This document shows positions 56,101-64,000 of a stretch of DNA of 64,000 nt, in pieces. Within the stretch, counting starts at the first letter, position 1. Every line of letters begins with the position of its first letter. The notes under the pieces were generated by a model. The model had not been told where the DNA came from. It worked only from the letters and a program-made list of their open reading frames with translations, and did not search any database. Origin of the DNA: Coleofasciculus sp. FACHB-T130 (GTDB lineage Bacteria; Cyanobacteriota; Cyanobacteriia; Cyanobacteriales; FACHB-T130); NCBI RefSeq assembly GCF_014695375.1, contig NZ_JACJOG010000028.1, positions 62,001 through 126,000 of the forward strand, written 5' to 3'. The translations under genes and the position numbers were made by a program.

Positions 56101-56189
56101 GAAGCTAAAAACTTCAGCAATGAGTGGGCAACAGATAAAACTGTTGACCGACTGATAGAGTATCTAAGATCGTTTGCCAGGAAAACCAT
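53136..56189 (-). CDS. Large sensor histidine kinase (N-terminal sensory region, two GAF, PAS, HisKA, HATPase)
   Basis: A 1017-residue cytoplasmic kinase. Residues 1-180 resemble a DICT-like sensory module but contain an unusual stretch (about 48-115) with six cysteines (C52, C62, C83, C97, C101, C110). GAF-like domains lie around 300-450 and 470-640, the second with VADRCLIFQYLEEQQCW. A PAS domain follows (about 660-780; FFDAHPDYIFVVE). The kinase core has the H box MSHELRTPLTSVIGM, the N box LLNLLSNAVKFTPPGGEV, then VADTGIGIP and GTGLGLALTRQLVEMHGG. No response regulator is adjacent. The signal is unknown; GAF domains with Cys may bind bilins, but the usual chromophore motif is not obvious. 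Confidence 0.93.
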   Translation of the reverse strand: MVFLANDLRYSISRSTVLSVAHSLLKFLASQPDSRVVLIAGGKSDFTPSDLCPERQSKGARCGYASPEAGALGLPELLTPPNCFLNLAMGKPSATHCENKCENQHRWLPCSLKLRKLTRTLSSTPETQSKVPSLVILGLGDRFNVMLHSYKTTENSELNANHYELCFGFDPAIVGSICAEISRGLHLTPEISPLFERAIADWFPQPNLPALQSEFTSTLVSAILTSQISTQTPEKADTNACSSAGASLIGNPTTDIQIKTALLREPGIQAHLVQPPIPQAVVPSWQQPEKLLQELLRISWSSQGAQVILQRSAVLIQETFGVSRCLIAFYSAKDERTLWSAIAHDSSIPLSARQTHDPEWANIEQCLLKHHQGNPWATERNIGSTAAESIFLTWLHTHPQKIEPREMASLHGASGLVGLLLLEQWDEKREWQPGERQLLHLALQLVERGHNLATLYQQAEERITHAALLNRLVAQIRASLELSHIFETVTLELGHLLVADRCLIFQYLEEQQCWKPLTEYRAHADILTAMNLIVPDQKNCCSRTLRNLQVVQVSDTRLVDDPMNRSLAAKYPGAWLMVPIHRQQKIWGCLTFAQDQFPRYWHESELRFITTVADQLAIAIYQATLYQQIQAQNQTLEALVRERTAELESFFDAHPDYIFVVERENLRLRFCNHAFAQRMGFDNRYAVQDRSILECFPPLIAKSFAKQNLRVFESGETLHEQETLVFPDGIHHFDTSRVPLKHSNGEVYACLGTFREITELVETKQALSLRTEQLQDALTAANAASQAKTEFLATMSHELRTPLTSVIGMSSALMQPYFGELSGKQKEYLKIIHNSGQHLLQLINDILDLSKIESGKASLTLSQFSLRQVGIESLELLQEKAQVQQVKLTGDFAELPPADEFWGDERRVRQILLNLLSNAVKFTPPGGEVWLRMQCESNQAMIEVADTGIGIPMEKQHLLFEAFQQIDSSLHRQHEGTGLGLALTRQLVEMHGGTISFHSEVDAGTVFVVYLLAQNPK

Positions 56190-56235
56190 GAGCGCGATCG
56201 CTATATTTAGGGGTAAAAACTCTCACCAGTGGTAG

Positions 56236-56610
56236 GCGTGCCTTAAAAATTAAGCAATCGCATGGGCCCGTGCGATCGCAGTTAAAACTCACTCAGCCTC
56301 AGATTTTTCTAGAATCTATTTCCACTCAAGCCGAGCATTGCTTGATTCCCAATTTACACTGCTCTTTCATTGTGGAATCAAACTTACTGCACTCGCTTCG
56401 GTAAATGCACTATTAAGTTTTATCTAGATTTTCTTTTTTTGCGATTTTGGTATTACTCACAACAGAAATCAAAGAACTGAAGGCTGTTATTATCAGCCGT
56501 TAGGCGATATCCGTTAATGTTTATAGTCGTTGTGTTCGGTGCGAAGCACGGACTAAGCACTAAGCAAGAATTCTCTCAATCCATCTGCCCCTGAAGCACC
56601 TGTGCCTCTT
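56236..56610. other. Non-coding region with near-palindrome upstream of the large histidine kinase
   Basis: The region between the divergent kinase start and the heptamer tract holds GCAATCGCATGGGCCC followed by GTGCGATCGC (56254-56279), a 26-base palindrome with two mismatches containing a HIP1 copy. No protein-coding stretch is visible. The kinase promoter must lie here. Confidence 0.55.
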
Positions 56611-56737
56611 CAGTTCCTCAGTCCTAACTCCTAACTCCTCAGCCCTCAGCCCTAACTCCTCAGCCCTCAGCCCTCAGTCCTCAGTCCTAACTCCTCAGCC
56701 CTCAGTCCTCAGCCCTCAGTCCTCAGTCCTGACTCCT
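56611..56737 (+). repeat. Heptamer tandem tract, about eighteen units
   Basis: Units CCTCAGC, CCTCAGT, CCTAACT and variants run almost without break in steps of seven up to the ctpA stop. The same units recur inside anmK at 5321-5397. The tract is about 127 bases, the longest in the window. Confidence 0.9.
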
Positions 56738-56740
56738 GAA

Positions 56741-57976
56741 TCAAGCCGCATCCGCAACGACCGCATTAGCGGTTAACACCTCCAACGCCGTTTTGTATTG
56801 CTGGTCTGCTTCCGTACCCACCTGGTCAAGCGTAATTGGCTCCAGAGGCACTTCCCGATCTGGCGTAATGCCAAGCTTGTTGATATCGTGATGGTTTGGC
56901 GTTTCGTACTTGGCAACCGTCACCGCCAATCCTGACCCATCTGAGAGGTCAAACAAAGATTGAATTAGGCCTTTGCCAAAAGTTCGAGCGCCTACCAATT
57001 GGGCACGACCATTGTCTTGAAGTGCCCCAGCCAGAATCTCGCTAGCACTGGCGCTTCCCTGATTCACTAAAACAACGAGAGGAGCGTGGGTAAGAGCTGG
57101 TGCAGACGCCTCAAAACTGCCCAGAATGCCTTGTCGGTTGACCGTATAGACAATCGTGCCTTCATCCAACCACATCCGCGCAATCTCAATGCCTGCCTGC
57201 AAAAGCCCTCCTGGATTATTTCTCAAATCGAGCAGATAAGCTTGTGCCCCTTGTTTCTCCAACTTGGTGACGGCATTCGCCAGCTCAGTTGGGGCATTGG
57301 CACTAAACTGACTCAGGCGAATGTAACCCACCGGGAGGCGAGAACTGCTGGAATCTAAGACTGCATAAACGGGGTTGAGGGCAATTCGCGATCGCACTAG
57401 CGTAATTTCTTCAGGCGTTTTTGTCTCCCGTTGCATCAGGAGCCTCACCTCTGTGCCCGCAGCGCCCCGCATCCTTGCGGCGGCTTCATCGAGGGTCAGT
57501 TGGGCACTCTGGATGCCATCAATTTCCAGGATGCGATCGCGCGCTCGGATTCCCGCCTTCGCAGCAGGCGAACCGTCAATCGGTGCCACCACTTGCAACT
57601 CGCCCGTCTCGGCATCAAGAGCAATTTGCAGTCCCACCCCTTGAAGCTCTCCGGAAGTATTCACCTGTAAACTTCGGTACTGGTCGGGTTTTAAAAACCG
57701 CGTGAACGGATCTTCCAGAGTTTTGAGCATATTTTGAATTGCCGTGTAAGTCGCCTCACGATTAGACAGAGGCTGCTTGATCGCCTTCTGACGAGCCATC
57801 CACCAGTTTTGTTGATTGAAACTGTCATCCACGTAAGCATAGTTGACAATTCGCCATGCTTCCGATAAAAGCTGCTGTTCCTCCGTTAAAGCGATCGCTG
57901 GCGAAGTCCACCAACTTAACGTAAAGATAGTTTGTATGATTAGTACGAATACAACCCTTAACACTCGTTTGTGCAT
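56741..57976 (-). CDS. ctpA: C-terminal processing peptidase CtpA (S41)
   Basis: CtpA trims the C-terminal extension of the photosystem II D1 precursor in the thylakoid lumen, needed to assemble the manganese cluster. The 411-residue protein has a signal sequence (hydrophobic VVFVLIIQTIFTLSWW, cleavage after SPAIA), a PDZ domain (about 100-190; LQGVGLQIAL), and an S41 core with the catalytic Ser in GSASASEI and Lys in TFGKGLIQ. It is divergent from petB with about 180 bases between, an order conserved in several cyanobacteria. The stop is directly at the heptamer tract. Confidence 0.95.
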   Translation of the reverse strand: MHKRVLRVVFVLIIQTIFTLSWWTSPAIALTEEQQLLSEAWRIVNYAYVDDSFNQQNWWMARQKAIKQPLSNREATYTAIQNMLKTLEDPFTRFLKPDQYRSLQVNTSGELQGVGLQIALDAETGELQVVAPIDGSPAAKAGIRARDRILEIDGIQSAQLTLDEAAARMRGAAGTEVRLLMQRETKTPEEITLVRSRIALNPVYAVLDSSSSRLPVGYIRLSQFSANAPTELANAVTKLEKQGAQAYLLDLRNNPGGLLQAGIEIARMWLDEGTIVYTVNRQGILGSFEASAPALTHAPLVVLVNQGSASASEILAGALQDNGRAQLVGARTFGKGLIQSLFDLSDGSGLAVTVAKYETPNHHDINKLGITPDREVPLEPITLDQVGTEADQQYKTALEVLTANAVVADAA

Positions 57977-58157
57977 GACACAGAATCCCCCTTTCGGGCT
58001 ATGTTACATTTTTTGTAGAGGCTACGCCTAGACTTCTCTCTATCGCGGTGTCTACCGATCCCCATTGCAGCTTCATGCCCCCGAAAAGAGCGGAAAACTG
58101 TCTCATGGGGTTGGCTCGTGTCAAAAACAGCAATAAATTTTTAGGAACTCTGGGTTC

Positions 58158-58826
58158 ATGTTTTCTAAGCAGGTAACTGATTCAAAAGCCTACAACTGGT
58201 TTGAGGAGCGTCTGGAGATTCAGGCGCTTGCCGATGACGTCAGCAGCAAGTATGTGCCTCCCCACGTAAATATCTTCTACTGCCTGGGTGGAATTACACT
58301 GACTTGCTTTTTGATCCAGTTTGCCACTGGATTCGCCATGACGTTTTACTACAAGCCGACCGTCACCGAGGCTTTTTCCTCCATCCAGTACCTGATGACG
58401 GACGTCAACTTCGGTTGGCTGATTCGCTCCATCCACCGCTGGTCTGCCAGCATGATGGTGCTGATGATGATTTTGCACACCTTTCGGGTTTACCTCACCG
58501 GCGGTTTCAAAAAGCCCCGCGAGTTGACCTGGGTAACGGGTGTCACTCTGGCTGTGATCACCGTTTCTTTCGGCGTCACCGGCTATTCACTTCCTTGGGA
58601 TCAGGTTGGTTACTGGGCCGTTAAGATTGTCTCTGGCGTCCCTGCTGCGATTCCCTTGGTCGGCGATCAAATCGTCGAGCTGATGCGCGGGAGTTCCAGC
58701 GTTGGACAAGCCACTCTGACACGCTTCTACAGCCTGCATACCTTTGTGCTGCCCTGGCTGATTGCCGTCTTCATGTTGCTACACTTCTTGATGATTCGCA
58801 AGCAAGGCATCTCTGGCCCATTGTAA
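58158..58826 (+). CDS. petB: Cytochrome b6
   Basis: PetB is the four-helix b-type cytochrome of the b6f complex. Length is 222 residues, about seven more than usual because of the N-terminus [27 protein letters not shown] carries C42, equal to the Cys that binds haem cn covalently in shorter proteins. The haem-ligating histidines lie in [11 protein letters not shown] and in [31 protein letters not shown] is a family signature. petD follows after 211 bases, so they are probably one transcript. The ATG at 58158 follows no strong Shine-Dalgarno; an internal start is possible but the extension is in frame and clean. Confidence 0.97.
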   Translation: MFSKQVTDSKAYNWFEERLEIQALADDVSSKYVPPHVNIFYCLGGITLTCFLIQFATGFAMTFYYKPTVTEAFSSIQYLMTDVNFGWLIRSIHRWSASMMVLMMILHTFRVYLTGGFKKPRELTWVTGVTLAVITVSFGVTGYSLPWDQVGYWAVKIVSGVPAAIPLVGDQIVELMRGSSSVGQATLTRFYSLHTFVLPWLIAVFMLLHFLMIRKQGISGPL

Positions 58827-58837
58827 AAAGTACTGAG

Positions 58838-58873
58838 TGCTGTAGAGACGGGATATCTTCCGTCCCTACAGCA
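58838..58873 (+). repeat. Hairpin in the petB-petD gap
   Basis: TGCTGTAG (58838-58845) pairs with CTACAGCA (58866-58873), and inner GACGG with CCGTC. The unit GCTGTAGAGACGG resembles a widespread cyanobacterial palindrome. It lies 11 bases after the petB stop and may influence petD transcript levels. Confidence 0.65.
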
Positions 58874-59037
58874 GGGCAGGAGATATCCAGCCCCTGTCCA
58901 ACGCCCAATGGGGAGAGGAGAGAAAGTGGGAAAGTCATTTTTCTTCCCTGCATCATCTATCCCCCTATTACCCCCTGACCACTTTGCCTCTTGCTTAGCT
59001 CAAAGCTTTCAAAACGCATAGGAGAACACATAGAACG

Positions 59038-59520
59038 ATGGGAACCCAAAAAAAGCCGGATCTAACCGATCCGCAGTTACGTGAAAAACTTGCCAAAGGC
59101 ATGGGTCATAACTACTATGGCGAACCCGCTTGGCCCAACGACCTACTCTACATTTTCCCTGTAGTAATTATGGGGACTATTGCACTGTGTACGGGTCTGG
59201 CTGTGCTTGACCCAGCGATGATTGGCGAACCGGCAAACCCCTTTGCCACTCCTCTGGAAATTCTCCCAGAATGGTACTTCTGGCCTGTTTTCCAAATTCT
59301 GCGGATTCTACCCAATAAACTGCTGGGTATCGCCTGCATGGCAGGGATTCCTTTGGGCTTGATTCTCGTTCCCTTCATTGAGAACGTCAACAAATTCCAA
59401 AATCCCTTCCGTCGCCCAGTCGCCACGGCGGTTTTCCTGTTTGGAACTTTCTTTACCCTCTGGTTGGGTATCGGTGCCACCTTCCCCATTGACAAATCTC
59501 TGACATTGGGTCTGTTTTAA
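59038..59520 (+). CDS. petD: Cytochrome b6f complex subunit IV
   Basis: PetD is the three-helix partner of cytochrome b6 and helps form the quinol site. The 160-residue protein opens [20 protein letters not shown] and includes the PEWY motif ([14 protein letters not shown]), which lines the plastoquinol oxidation site. Three hydrophobic helices lie near 40-58, 96-114 and 130-150. It is part of petBD, with a hairpin in the gap. GGAGAA precedes the ATG. A strong inverted repeat follows. Confidence 0.98.
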   Translation: MGTQKKPDLTDPQLREKLAKGMGHNYYGEPAWPNDLLYIFPVVIMGTIALCTGLAVLDPAMIGEPANPFATPLEILPEWYFWPVFQILRILPNKLLGIACMAGIPLGLILVPFIENVNKFQNPFRRPVATAVFLFGTFFTLWLGIGATFPIDKSLTLGLF

Positions 59521-59541
59521 GACAATCATTTGTTACCTTTG

Positions 59542-59599
59542 ACGCCTGTGGGTTTCAAAAGCAGTGCTTTTGTGCTGCTTTTGAAGCATCTACAGGCGT
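59542..59599 (+). terminator. Inverted repeat after petD
   Basis: ACGCCTGT (59542-59549) pairs with ACAGGCGT (59592-59599), and inner TTCAAAAGCAG (59554-59564) pairs with CTGCTTTTGAA (59575-59585). The two stems form one long hairpin with a small bulge. It lies 22 bases after the petD stop; there is no T run, so termination strength is uncertain. Confidence 0.7.
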
Positions 59600-59709
59600 T
59601 AAGTATTATCTGGTCGCTTCCGAAAAAGCAAAGTATAAAAGAACAGAGGATGTAGCTGCCTGAACCCAACTCCAGCCCCAACGCAACATTAAGTGGTTAA
59701 ACTCAACTC

Positions 59710-60711
59710 ATGGCCAAGACAGCGCTAATTACAGGAATCACTGGGCAAGACGGCTACTATCTCAGCCGTTTACTTTTGGAACGGGGTTATCGGGTGGCTG
59801 GGTTGGTACCGCTGCACCGCCAATCCAGTCTGGCTAAACTGGGTTCCCTCGCCAGCCAGATTGAGGTTTGTGCGGTTGACATGAGGGATAGCGCGACTCT
59901 GTTGGAAGTAGTGGAACAACTACAGCCTCAAGAAATTTATAATTTAGCCGCTCCCAGTTTCGTCCCAGATTCGTGGCAAGACCCGCTGGGAACGCTGGAC
60001 TTGGTAACGGGTACGGCGACCAGGCTGTTAGATGCAGTGCGTCTGGCTGGATTGAACACGCGGTTTTATCAAGCCAGCAGTTCCGAGATGTTTGGGCAGG
60101 TGGATCGGTCGCCTCAAGATGAGAATACACCTTTTCGCCCGATGAACCCTTACGCAGCGGCAAAGTTGCACGCTCATTGGACGATGGTACATCACCGACA
60201 GCGCTACGGTTGGTTTGCCTGTAGCGGTATTTTATACAACCACGAGTCATCGAGACGACCTCCAAATTTTGTCACGCGGAAGGTGTCTTTAGCGGCAGCA
60301 TCGATTAAATTGGGGTTAAGCGATCGCCTGGAAATGGGCAACCTGGACGCCAAACGCGACTGGGGTTATGCTGGCGATCATGTGGAAGCAATGTGGCGGA
60401 TGTTGCAGGCAGATGAACCAGAAGACTACGTGATTGGGACGGGTCAGTTACACAGCGTTCGGGAATTGGTGGCGACTGCTTTTGAGTGTGTGGGGCTAGA
60501 TTGGACTCGTTATGTCGTTGTCGATCCCAAGTTTCTGCGATCGGATGAACATTTCCATCTGGTGGCAAATCCAGAAAAAGCCAAGCGCCAACTCAACTGG
60601 GAACCGCAAGTTAGCTTCGAGGGTCTTTTGGAAAAAATGGTGTTGAAGGACTTGGAACGTTTACAAAGTGCTGAGGTGCCGTCCATCGCCCAGATGGAAC
60701 AAAACTCCTAA
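59710..60711 (+). CDS. gmd: GDP-mannose 4,6-dehydratase
   Basis: Gmd converts GDP-mannose to GDP-4-keto-6-deoxymannose, precursor of fucose and rhamnose. The 333-residue protein has the NAD(P) motif ALITGITGQDGYYLSRLLL, the catalytic S/TYxxxK in YAAAKLHAHW (the PYAAAK triad segment) and FNHESSRR-like LYNHESSRRPPNFVTRKV. Order and length fit the short-chain dehydrogenase/epimerase family. It is followed by a glycosyltransferase 18 bases later, so the two likely form a transcript that builds a deoxyhexose-containing glycan. Confidence 0.95.
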   Translation: MAKTALITGITGQDGYYLSRLLLERGYRVAGLVPLHRQSSLAKLGSLASQIEVCAVDMRDSATLLEVVEQLQPQEIYNLAAPSFVPDSWQDPLGTLDLVTGTATRLLDAVRLAGLNTRFYQASSSEMFGQVDRSPQDENTPFRPMNPYAAAKLHAHWTMVHHRQRYGWFACSGILYNHESSRRPPNFVTRKVSLAAASIKLGLSDRLEMGNLDAKRDWGYAGDHVEAMWRMLQADEPEDYVIGTGQLHSVRELVATAFECVGLDWTRYVVVDPKFLRSDEHFHLVANPEKAKRQLNWEPQVSFEGLLEKMVLKDLERLQSAEVPSIAQMEQNS

Positions 60712-60729
60712 AATTCAGGGATTATTGAA

Positions 60730-61878
60730 GTGGGAGAAAAGATAGATTATTTAGAGCCGACTGTTAAACCAGTCGCAAACCATATATTTATTTTTCTGGA
60801 AGTTTTTGGATGCGAAGGGGGCATCCAATCCTACGTTAAGGATATTTTGCAGTCTTATACCTCATTGGGAAATCAAGCCAAAGGCGAGGTATTTTTGCTA
60901 CGGGATGGCGTTGGCTGCCCAAATCCCTTTGAGGGAAAAAACCTCAAATTTCATTATCTCAAAAACCAAAATCCCCAAAAGGGACGCTTAAGGCTAGCAA
61001 CTTCACTGCTAGCTTGTCTGTTACAACGCCGTCCCCACCATGTTTTTTGTGGTCATATTAATCTGTCACCGTTGGTAAGGCTGCTGTGTCAGCCGCTGGG
61101 GATTCCCTATACGGTGCTGACTTACGGAAAAGAATTTTGGGAACCCTTAGCCAATCAAGAACGAAGGGCACTCAAGCAGGCGGAGGGAATTTGGACAATT
61201 AGTCGCTATAGCCGCGATCGCGCCTGCGCGGTGAATGACCTAGACCCCAAGAAAGTGCAAATGCTACCCTGTGCGGTGGATGGGAATTACTTTACTCCAG
61301 GCCCGAAGCCACCCGCATTGATCGAACGGTATAATCTTGGCGGTGCCAAAGTTTTGATGACTGTAGCGCGGCTGTGGTCGGGCGATATCTACAAAGGCGT
61401 AGACGTTACCATTCGAGCCATCCCTGCGATCGCTCAAGTATTCCCAGAAGTCAAATATTTGGTGATCGGTCGCGGCGACGATCAACCCCGACTAGCACAG
61501 CTTGCCCAAGATTTAGGAGTTGCCGACCGGGTTATCTTTGCTGGGTTCGTTCCCACCGAAGACCTGGTAGACCATTACCGCGTCGCTGATGCTTACATCA
61601 TGCCTTCCCAAGAAGGCTTTGGCATTGTCTATTTAGAGGCAATGGCTTGTGGCATCCCCGTCCTATCCGGTAACGATGATGGCTCTGCTGACCCCCTTCA
61701 GGATGGACGTTTAGGCTGGCGCGTCCCCCATCGCAATCCAGAAGCCGTGGCAAATGCCTGTATTGAAATCCTCAAAGGGGACGACCAGCGCTGCGACCCT
61801 CAGTGGTTGCGAGAACAAAGCCTCGCTTTGTTTGGAAAAGATGCCCTTGCCCAGCAATTAAAACAGCTGCTTGTTTGA
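60730..61878 (+). CDS. GT4-family glycosyltransferase
   Basis: A 382-residue GT-B enzyme with GTG start. The C-terminal domain has VLMTVARLWSGDIYKGVDVT and the E-x7-E loop PSQEGFGIVYLEAMACGIPV. The N-terminal domain is less conserved but has HIFIFLEVFGCEGGIQSYV. It lies 18 bases after gmd, suggesting use of a GDP-deoxyhexose donor, which is an inference from context. Acceptor unknown. Confidence 0.92.
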   Translation: MGEKIDYLEPTVKPVANHIFIFLEVFGCEGGIQSYVKDILQSYTSLGNQAKGEVFLLRDGVGCPNPFEGKNLKFHYLKNQNPQKGRLRLATSLLACLLQRRPHHVFCGHINLSPLVRLLCQPLGIPYTVLTYGKEFWEPLANQERRALKQAEGIWTISRYSRDRACAVNDLDPKKVQMLPCAVDGNYFTPGPKPPALIERYNLGGAKVLMTVARLWSGDIYKGVDVTIRAIPAIAQVFPEVKYLVIGRGDDQPRLAQLAQDLGVADRVIFAGFVPTEDLVDHYRVADAYIMPSQEGFGIVYLEAMACGIPVLSGNDDGSADPLQDGRLGWRVPHRNPEAVANACIEILKGDDQRCDPQWLREQSLALFGKDALAQQLKQLLV

Positions 61879-61997
61879 ATTGAATGCGATTAGGCACGTT
61901 TGAAAATCAATACTGAACGGCCTCTGTTCTCAGAGAGAATCGATTCTGATTTAGGATGGAAGTAGTCCATACTACCTTGCTTTTGTTGGAGACTGCC

Positions 61998-62378
61998 GTG
62001 AACCAGAACAGCCCCAATTCCTTTCAATTCAAGCTTTCTGGCGTCGGCTCTTGGCTTACCCTGGTGCTAATCATTTGGTTGCTAGGGTCGATTGGGCTTG
62101 GCTGGTTGGTGAAATCTTTTCTGATTCTGATAGGTTTAATCCTCGTTGCACCAGTCCTTGCTTTCCTAGGCTTTCGCTGGTGGTTGCAACGCAACCTCAT
62201 TGCCGACCAATGTCCCGTCTGTAGCTATGAATTTACAGCTTTGAATCGAACCGAGTGCCAGTGCCCCAATTGTGGCGAGTCGCTCAAAATCGAACAGGGA
62301 CACTTTAACCGTTTGACGCCTCCCGGAACGATTGACGTTGAAGCCGTTGAGGTATCTGCCCGCTCTTTGGAAGACTAG
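61998..62378 (+). CDS. Membrane protein with C-terminal zinc ribbon
   Basis: A 126-residue protein from the GTG at 61998 (TGGAG six bases before). One long hydrophobic region (about 18-66) probably makes two helices. The soluble C-terminus has CPVC and CPNC pairs, about 16 residues apart, a probable zinc ribbon, followed by an acidic tail. An ATG at 61956 adds 14 residues of uncertain sense. I recognise no family. It resembles the ribbon-plus-helices gene at 14552 in general plan but in reversed order. Confidence 0.77.
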   Translation: MNQNSPNSFQFKLSGVGSWLTLVLIIWLLGSIGLGWLVKSFLILIGLILVAPVLAFLGFRWWLQRNLIADQCPVCSYEFTALNRTECQCPNCGESLKIEQGHFNRLTPPGTIDVEAVEVSARSLED

Positions 62379-62436
62379 AACAAAATCAAGTTATTCGTCA
62401 CTCGTTTTTGATTAATTACGACTGACGAATGACTGA

Positions 62437-62871
62437 TTATTTAGTCTGTCCAGTAATCGATAGAGTATAAGGATGGGTGCCACCCGCGCGATCGCCGACA
62501 TAAACGTTATAATCCCCCCGAAGCCAAACTCCTGAAATCTCCGGCTTATCTCCAGAAACACTATCTGCCAACACGCAGAATCGTCCTCCTGGGCCATCAA
62601 CCAGAAGCGTAGGCTCGCCACTGCTTTGGATACTCAACCGCAAGTAATCGATCCGATCTGCCGTTACCCGAACAACTTGATTCGGGGTTTGGGAGATATA
62701 ACCGCAATTACTACTTGTTTGACCGCCAGAAGCCCCGTTGAGGACGACCGGATCGTTCGACAACTTCGACGACAGTTCTAACACTGGGGCATCACTACGA
62801 GCCGCCCCAGCGCCTGTTAAGATTAACGCCAAGGTTGTGGGAATAACTATCCATTTGCGAAGCATCTTCAT
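62437..62871 (-). CDS. Exported hypothetical protein, possibly PPC-like
   Basis: A 144-residue exported protein with a signal peptide (basic start, then LALILTGAGA, cleavage after ARSDA or nearby). The mature part is beta-rich with two cysteines (SSNCGYI, GRFCVLAD) that may form a disulfide. The end (GDYNVYVGDRAGGTHPYTLSI) resembles bacterial pre-peptidase C-terminal domains. The role is unknown. It is convergent with the ribbon gene and alone on the minus strand. Confidence 0.8.
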   Translation of the reverse strand: MKMLRKWIVIPTTLALILTGAGAARSDAPVLELSSKLSNDPVVLNGASGGQTSSNCGYISQTPNQVVRVTADRIDYLRLSIQSSGEPTLLVDGPGGRFCVLADSVSGDKPEISGVWLRGDYNVYVGDRAGGTHPYTLSITGQTK

Positions 62872-63117
62872 TTCGTCATCCCCTTGCCTTTTTAAGGAAG
62901 TCTTACTATAAGTGTCCTACAGAAGTAAATAAAGGTGTTTCGAGTGTGTTCCTTTTCTTAAAGTGTCACGTATCTGAGAGGGCGCTAAAATTTCTTCTTT
63001 TTTAAGTCATGGTGTTGCTAAAACAAACTTTTGTTTAAATCACCAAGACAATACATGCTTGACTGTCAGTTTTTCATTTGTAACCGTCATTTTCGTCACT
63101 CACTATAAAAACAAAAG

Positions 63118-63468
63118 ATGAATCCTCAAGAAAATCAAGACTGGGAGCGTAAACTCCAAGAACTAGATGCTCAAATCAATCAGAGCAACCCTCCCGCGCC
63201 AATGATAGAAACCGAACCGGGGAAACCTCTCCAGGTTCAACCTAAAGAATCTCAATCAATTCAGTCTCTGTTCAACAAAATTGCTAACTGGTTTCAAGGG
63301 CTTCCTGGTGCTGGTAAAGTTGCTGTTGTCGCCGTCGCGGCTTTGGTTGGTTTTGGGCTAATCAGAAGCGTTTTGTATCTAGTTGCATCCCTGATTAGTC
63401 TCGGCATCTTGGCAGGGTTAGTGTATTTGGCGTACAAACTGTTTATTGCCCCCAAGTCCCCCGATTAG
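63118..63468 (+). CDS. Hypothetical membrane protein
   Basis: A 116-residue protein. The first 60 residues are hydrophilic and helical, with a coiled-coil-like opening (DWERKLQELDAQINQ). Two hydrophobic helices follow (about 66-82 and 86-108), and the end is KSPD. No family is recognised; such proteins are frequent in cyanobacteria. ATG at 63118 is in an AT-rich context without a clear Shine-Dalgarno. The 246-base upstream gap shows only short self-complementary sequences. Confidence 0.78.
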   Translation: MNPQENQDWERKLQELDAQINQSNPPAPMIETEPGKPLQVQPKESQSIQSLFNKIANWFQGLPGAGKVAVVAVAALVGFGLIRSVLYLVASLISLGILAGLVYLAYKLFIAPKSPD

Positions 63469-63644
63469 CAAGTCTTAATTTTTTGGGTAGCAATGAGGAC
63501 TATGGACTCCGGACGGGTATAGTCGTCTAAGGACGTAGGGCAGGTTCATTACTAATGCGGATCTTTACCAGCAAAATAAGGGTTGCCTGCCCGGACAAAA
63601 TTTGCTAGAAGCGAACAGCTAACTGCTATTTGTGGAATGCTCGA

Positions 63645-64000
63645 ATGGCTACCCAAAGCGTGAAAAAAAGCTCGAATCGCAAAAGCCCGTCTTGGCGGAT
63701 ACAGATGCACCGACTACCACTGGGTACCCGACGGGGTGCTGCCACGATTGTGGAAGTCTCGCTGGTGGTTGCGAGTGCTTTAGTTCCCTATAGCATCGGT
63801 CTTGCCGCCAAGTTTTGTACGAATGCTGGCGCGTGTGTCTCTCAGGAAACCGTTCCTCTCAACCCAGTGCTAGCAACCACCGAGGATGCGATCGCTCAAA
63901 CGTTGGCAATTCCCCGACGCGCAAGCAACCAACGAGTTGCTCCACTCACCAATTTGTTTTGGTGCGGGGCGCTGGTGGCTCCTGTCCTGGTCGTAGGCTG
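63645..64000 (+). CDS. N-terminal part of a membrane protein cut by the window end
   Basis: From ATG 63645 the frame is open to the end, giving 118 residues. A basic N-terminus (KKSSNRKSPSWRIQMHRLPL) leads to a hydrophobic helix (IVEVSLVVASALVPYSIGLA), a loop with cysteines (FCTNAGACVSQ) and PLNPVLATTEDAIAQTLAIP, then a second helix begins at LFWCGALVAPVLVVG. The pattern recalls cyanobacterial RDD-family or kinase-associated membrane proteins, but I am not sure. An ATG eight bases earlier is closed by a stop soon. Confidence 0.7.
   Translation, partial: MATQSVKKSSNRKSPSWRIQMHRLPLGTRRGAATIVEVSLVVASALVPYSIGLAAKFCTNAGACVSQETVPLNPVLATTEDAIAQTLAIPRRASNQRVAPLTNLFWCGALVAPVLVVG

Noticed and set aside
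56254-56279. 26-base near-palindrome as a regulator operator
   Set aside because: It contains a HIP1 octamer and fits the general palindromic background; no known operator matches.

Overview
The window comes from a cyanobacterium. It carries core oxygenic-photosynthesis genes (petB and petD of the cytochrome b6f complex, psbZ of photosystem II, ctpA for D1 processing, a bciB-type divinyl-reductase), many copies of the HIP1 octamer GCGATCGC (e.g. 5174-5181, 6453-6460), and several families largely confined to cyanobacteria and plastids (DUF3155, DUF3611, a CCB1-like protein, a cyanoexosortase). Heptameric tandem repeats between genes and a large set of Ser/Thr kinases and histidine kinases suggest a filamentous or otherwise large-genome lineage; that last point is inference.

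Layout. 1-4923: 3' part of a kdp potassium-pump operon (kdpA end, kdpB, a small KdpF/KdpG-like subunit, kdpC, and a short kdpD lacking the histidine-kinase half). 4967-6235: anmK. 6317-10478: a large protein (zinc ribbon, Ser/Thr kinase, membrane segment, VIT, VWA) ending in what reads as a PEP-CTERM sorting signal, convergent with a cyanoexosortase gene. 10525-13938: housekeeping genes mostly on the minus strand (aat, rpsN, nth, rseP-type protease). 14200-19825: tRNA-Gly, proA, a desC-type desaturase, a methionine-gamma-lyase-like PLP enzyme, bciB. 20019-26405: a PspA/IM30-like protein split by a duplicated Gly/Ala-rich insertion, a GerMN lipoprotein, rsmB, a TerB-like protein, an SLH-domain protein. 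26554-27604: an intact insertion sequence with target duplication. 27753-34855: a GAF histidine kinase resembling Hik2/CSK, DUF3155, a CCB1-like protein, a PadR regulator, an NTF2-like protein, DUF3611, serS, ribH.

34981-42713: psbZ, a DHH-CBS-CBS-nucleotidyltransferase fusion, a second Ser/Thr kinase, an ABC1/UbiB kinase and a PphA-like PP2C phosphatase. 43004-49156: three glycosyltransferase-like genes around a three-gene cassette (membrane protein, lipoprotein, FHA protein with a Tyr-rich tail). 49712-56189: trmFO, an EGY-type site-2 protease, a 1017-residue histidine kinase. 56741-59520: ctpA divergent from petB-petD. 59710-61878: gmd and a glycosyltransferase. 61998-64000: small membrane or exported proteins and a gene cut by the window end.

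The most interesting item is the kinase-VIT-VWA protein with its apparent C-terminal sorting signal beside a cyanoexosortase: a candidate pathway linking cytoplasmic phosphorylation to a surface adhesion-type module. Second is the PspA-like protein whose N-terminal amphipathic helix is separated from the coiled-coil body by a duplicated hydrophobic module. Third is the spread of heptamer repeats, one of which appears to have entered the anmK coding region in frame.
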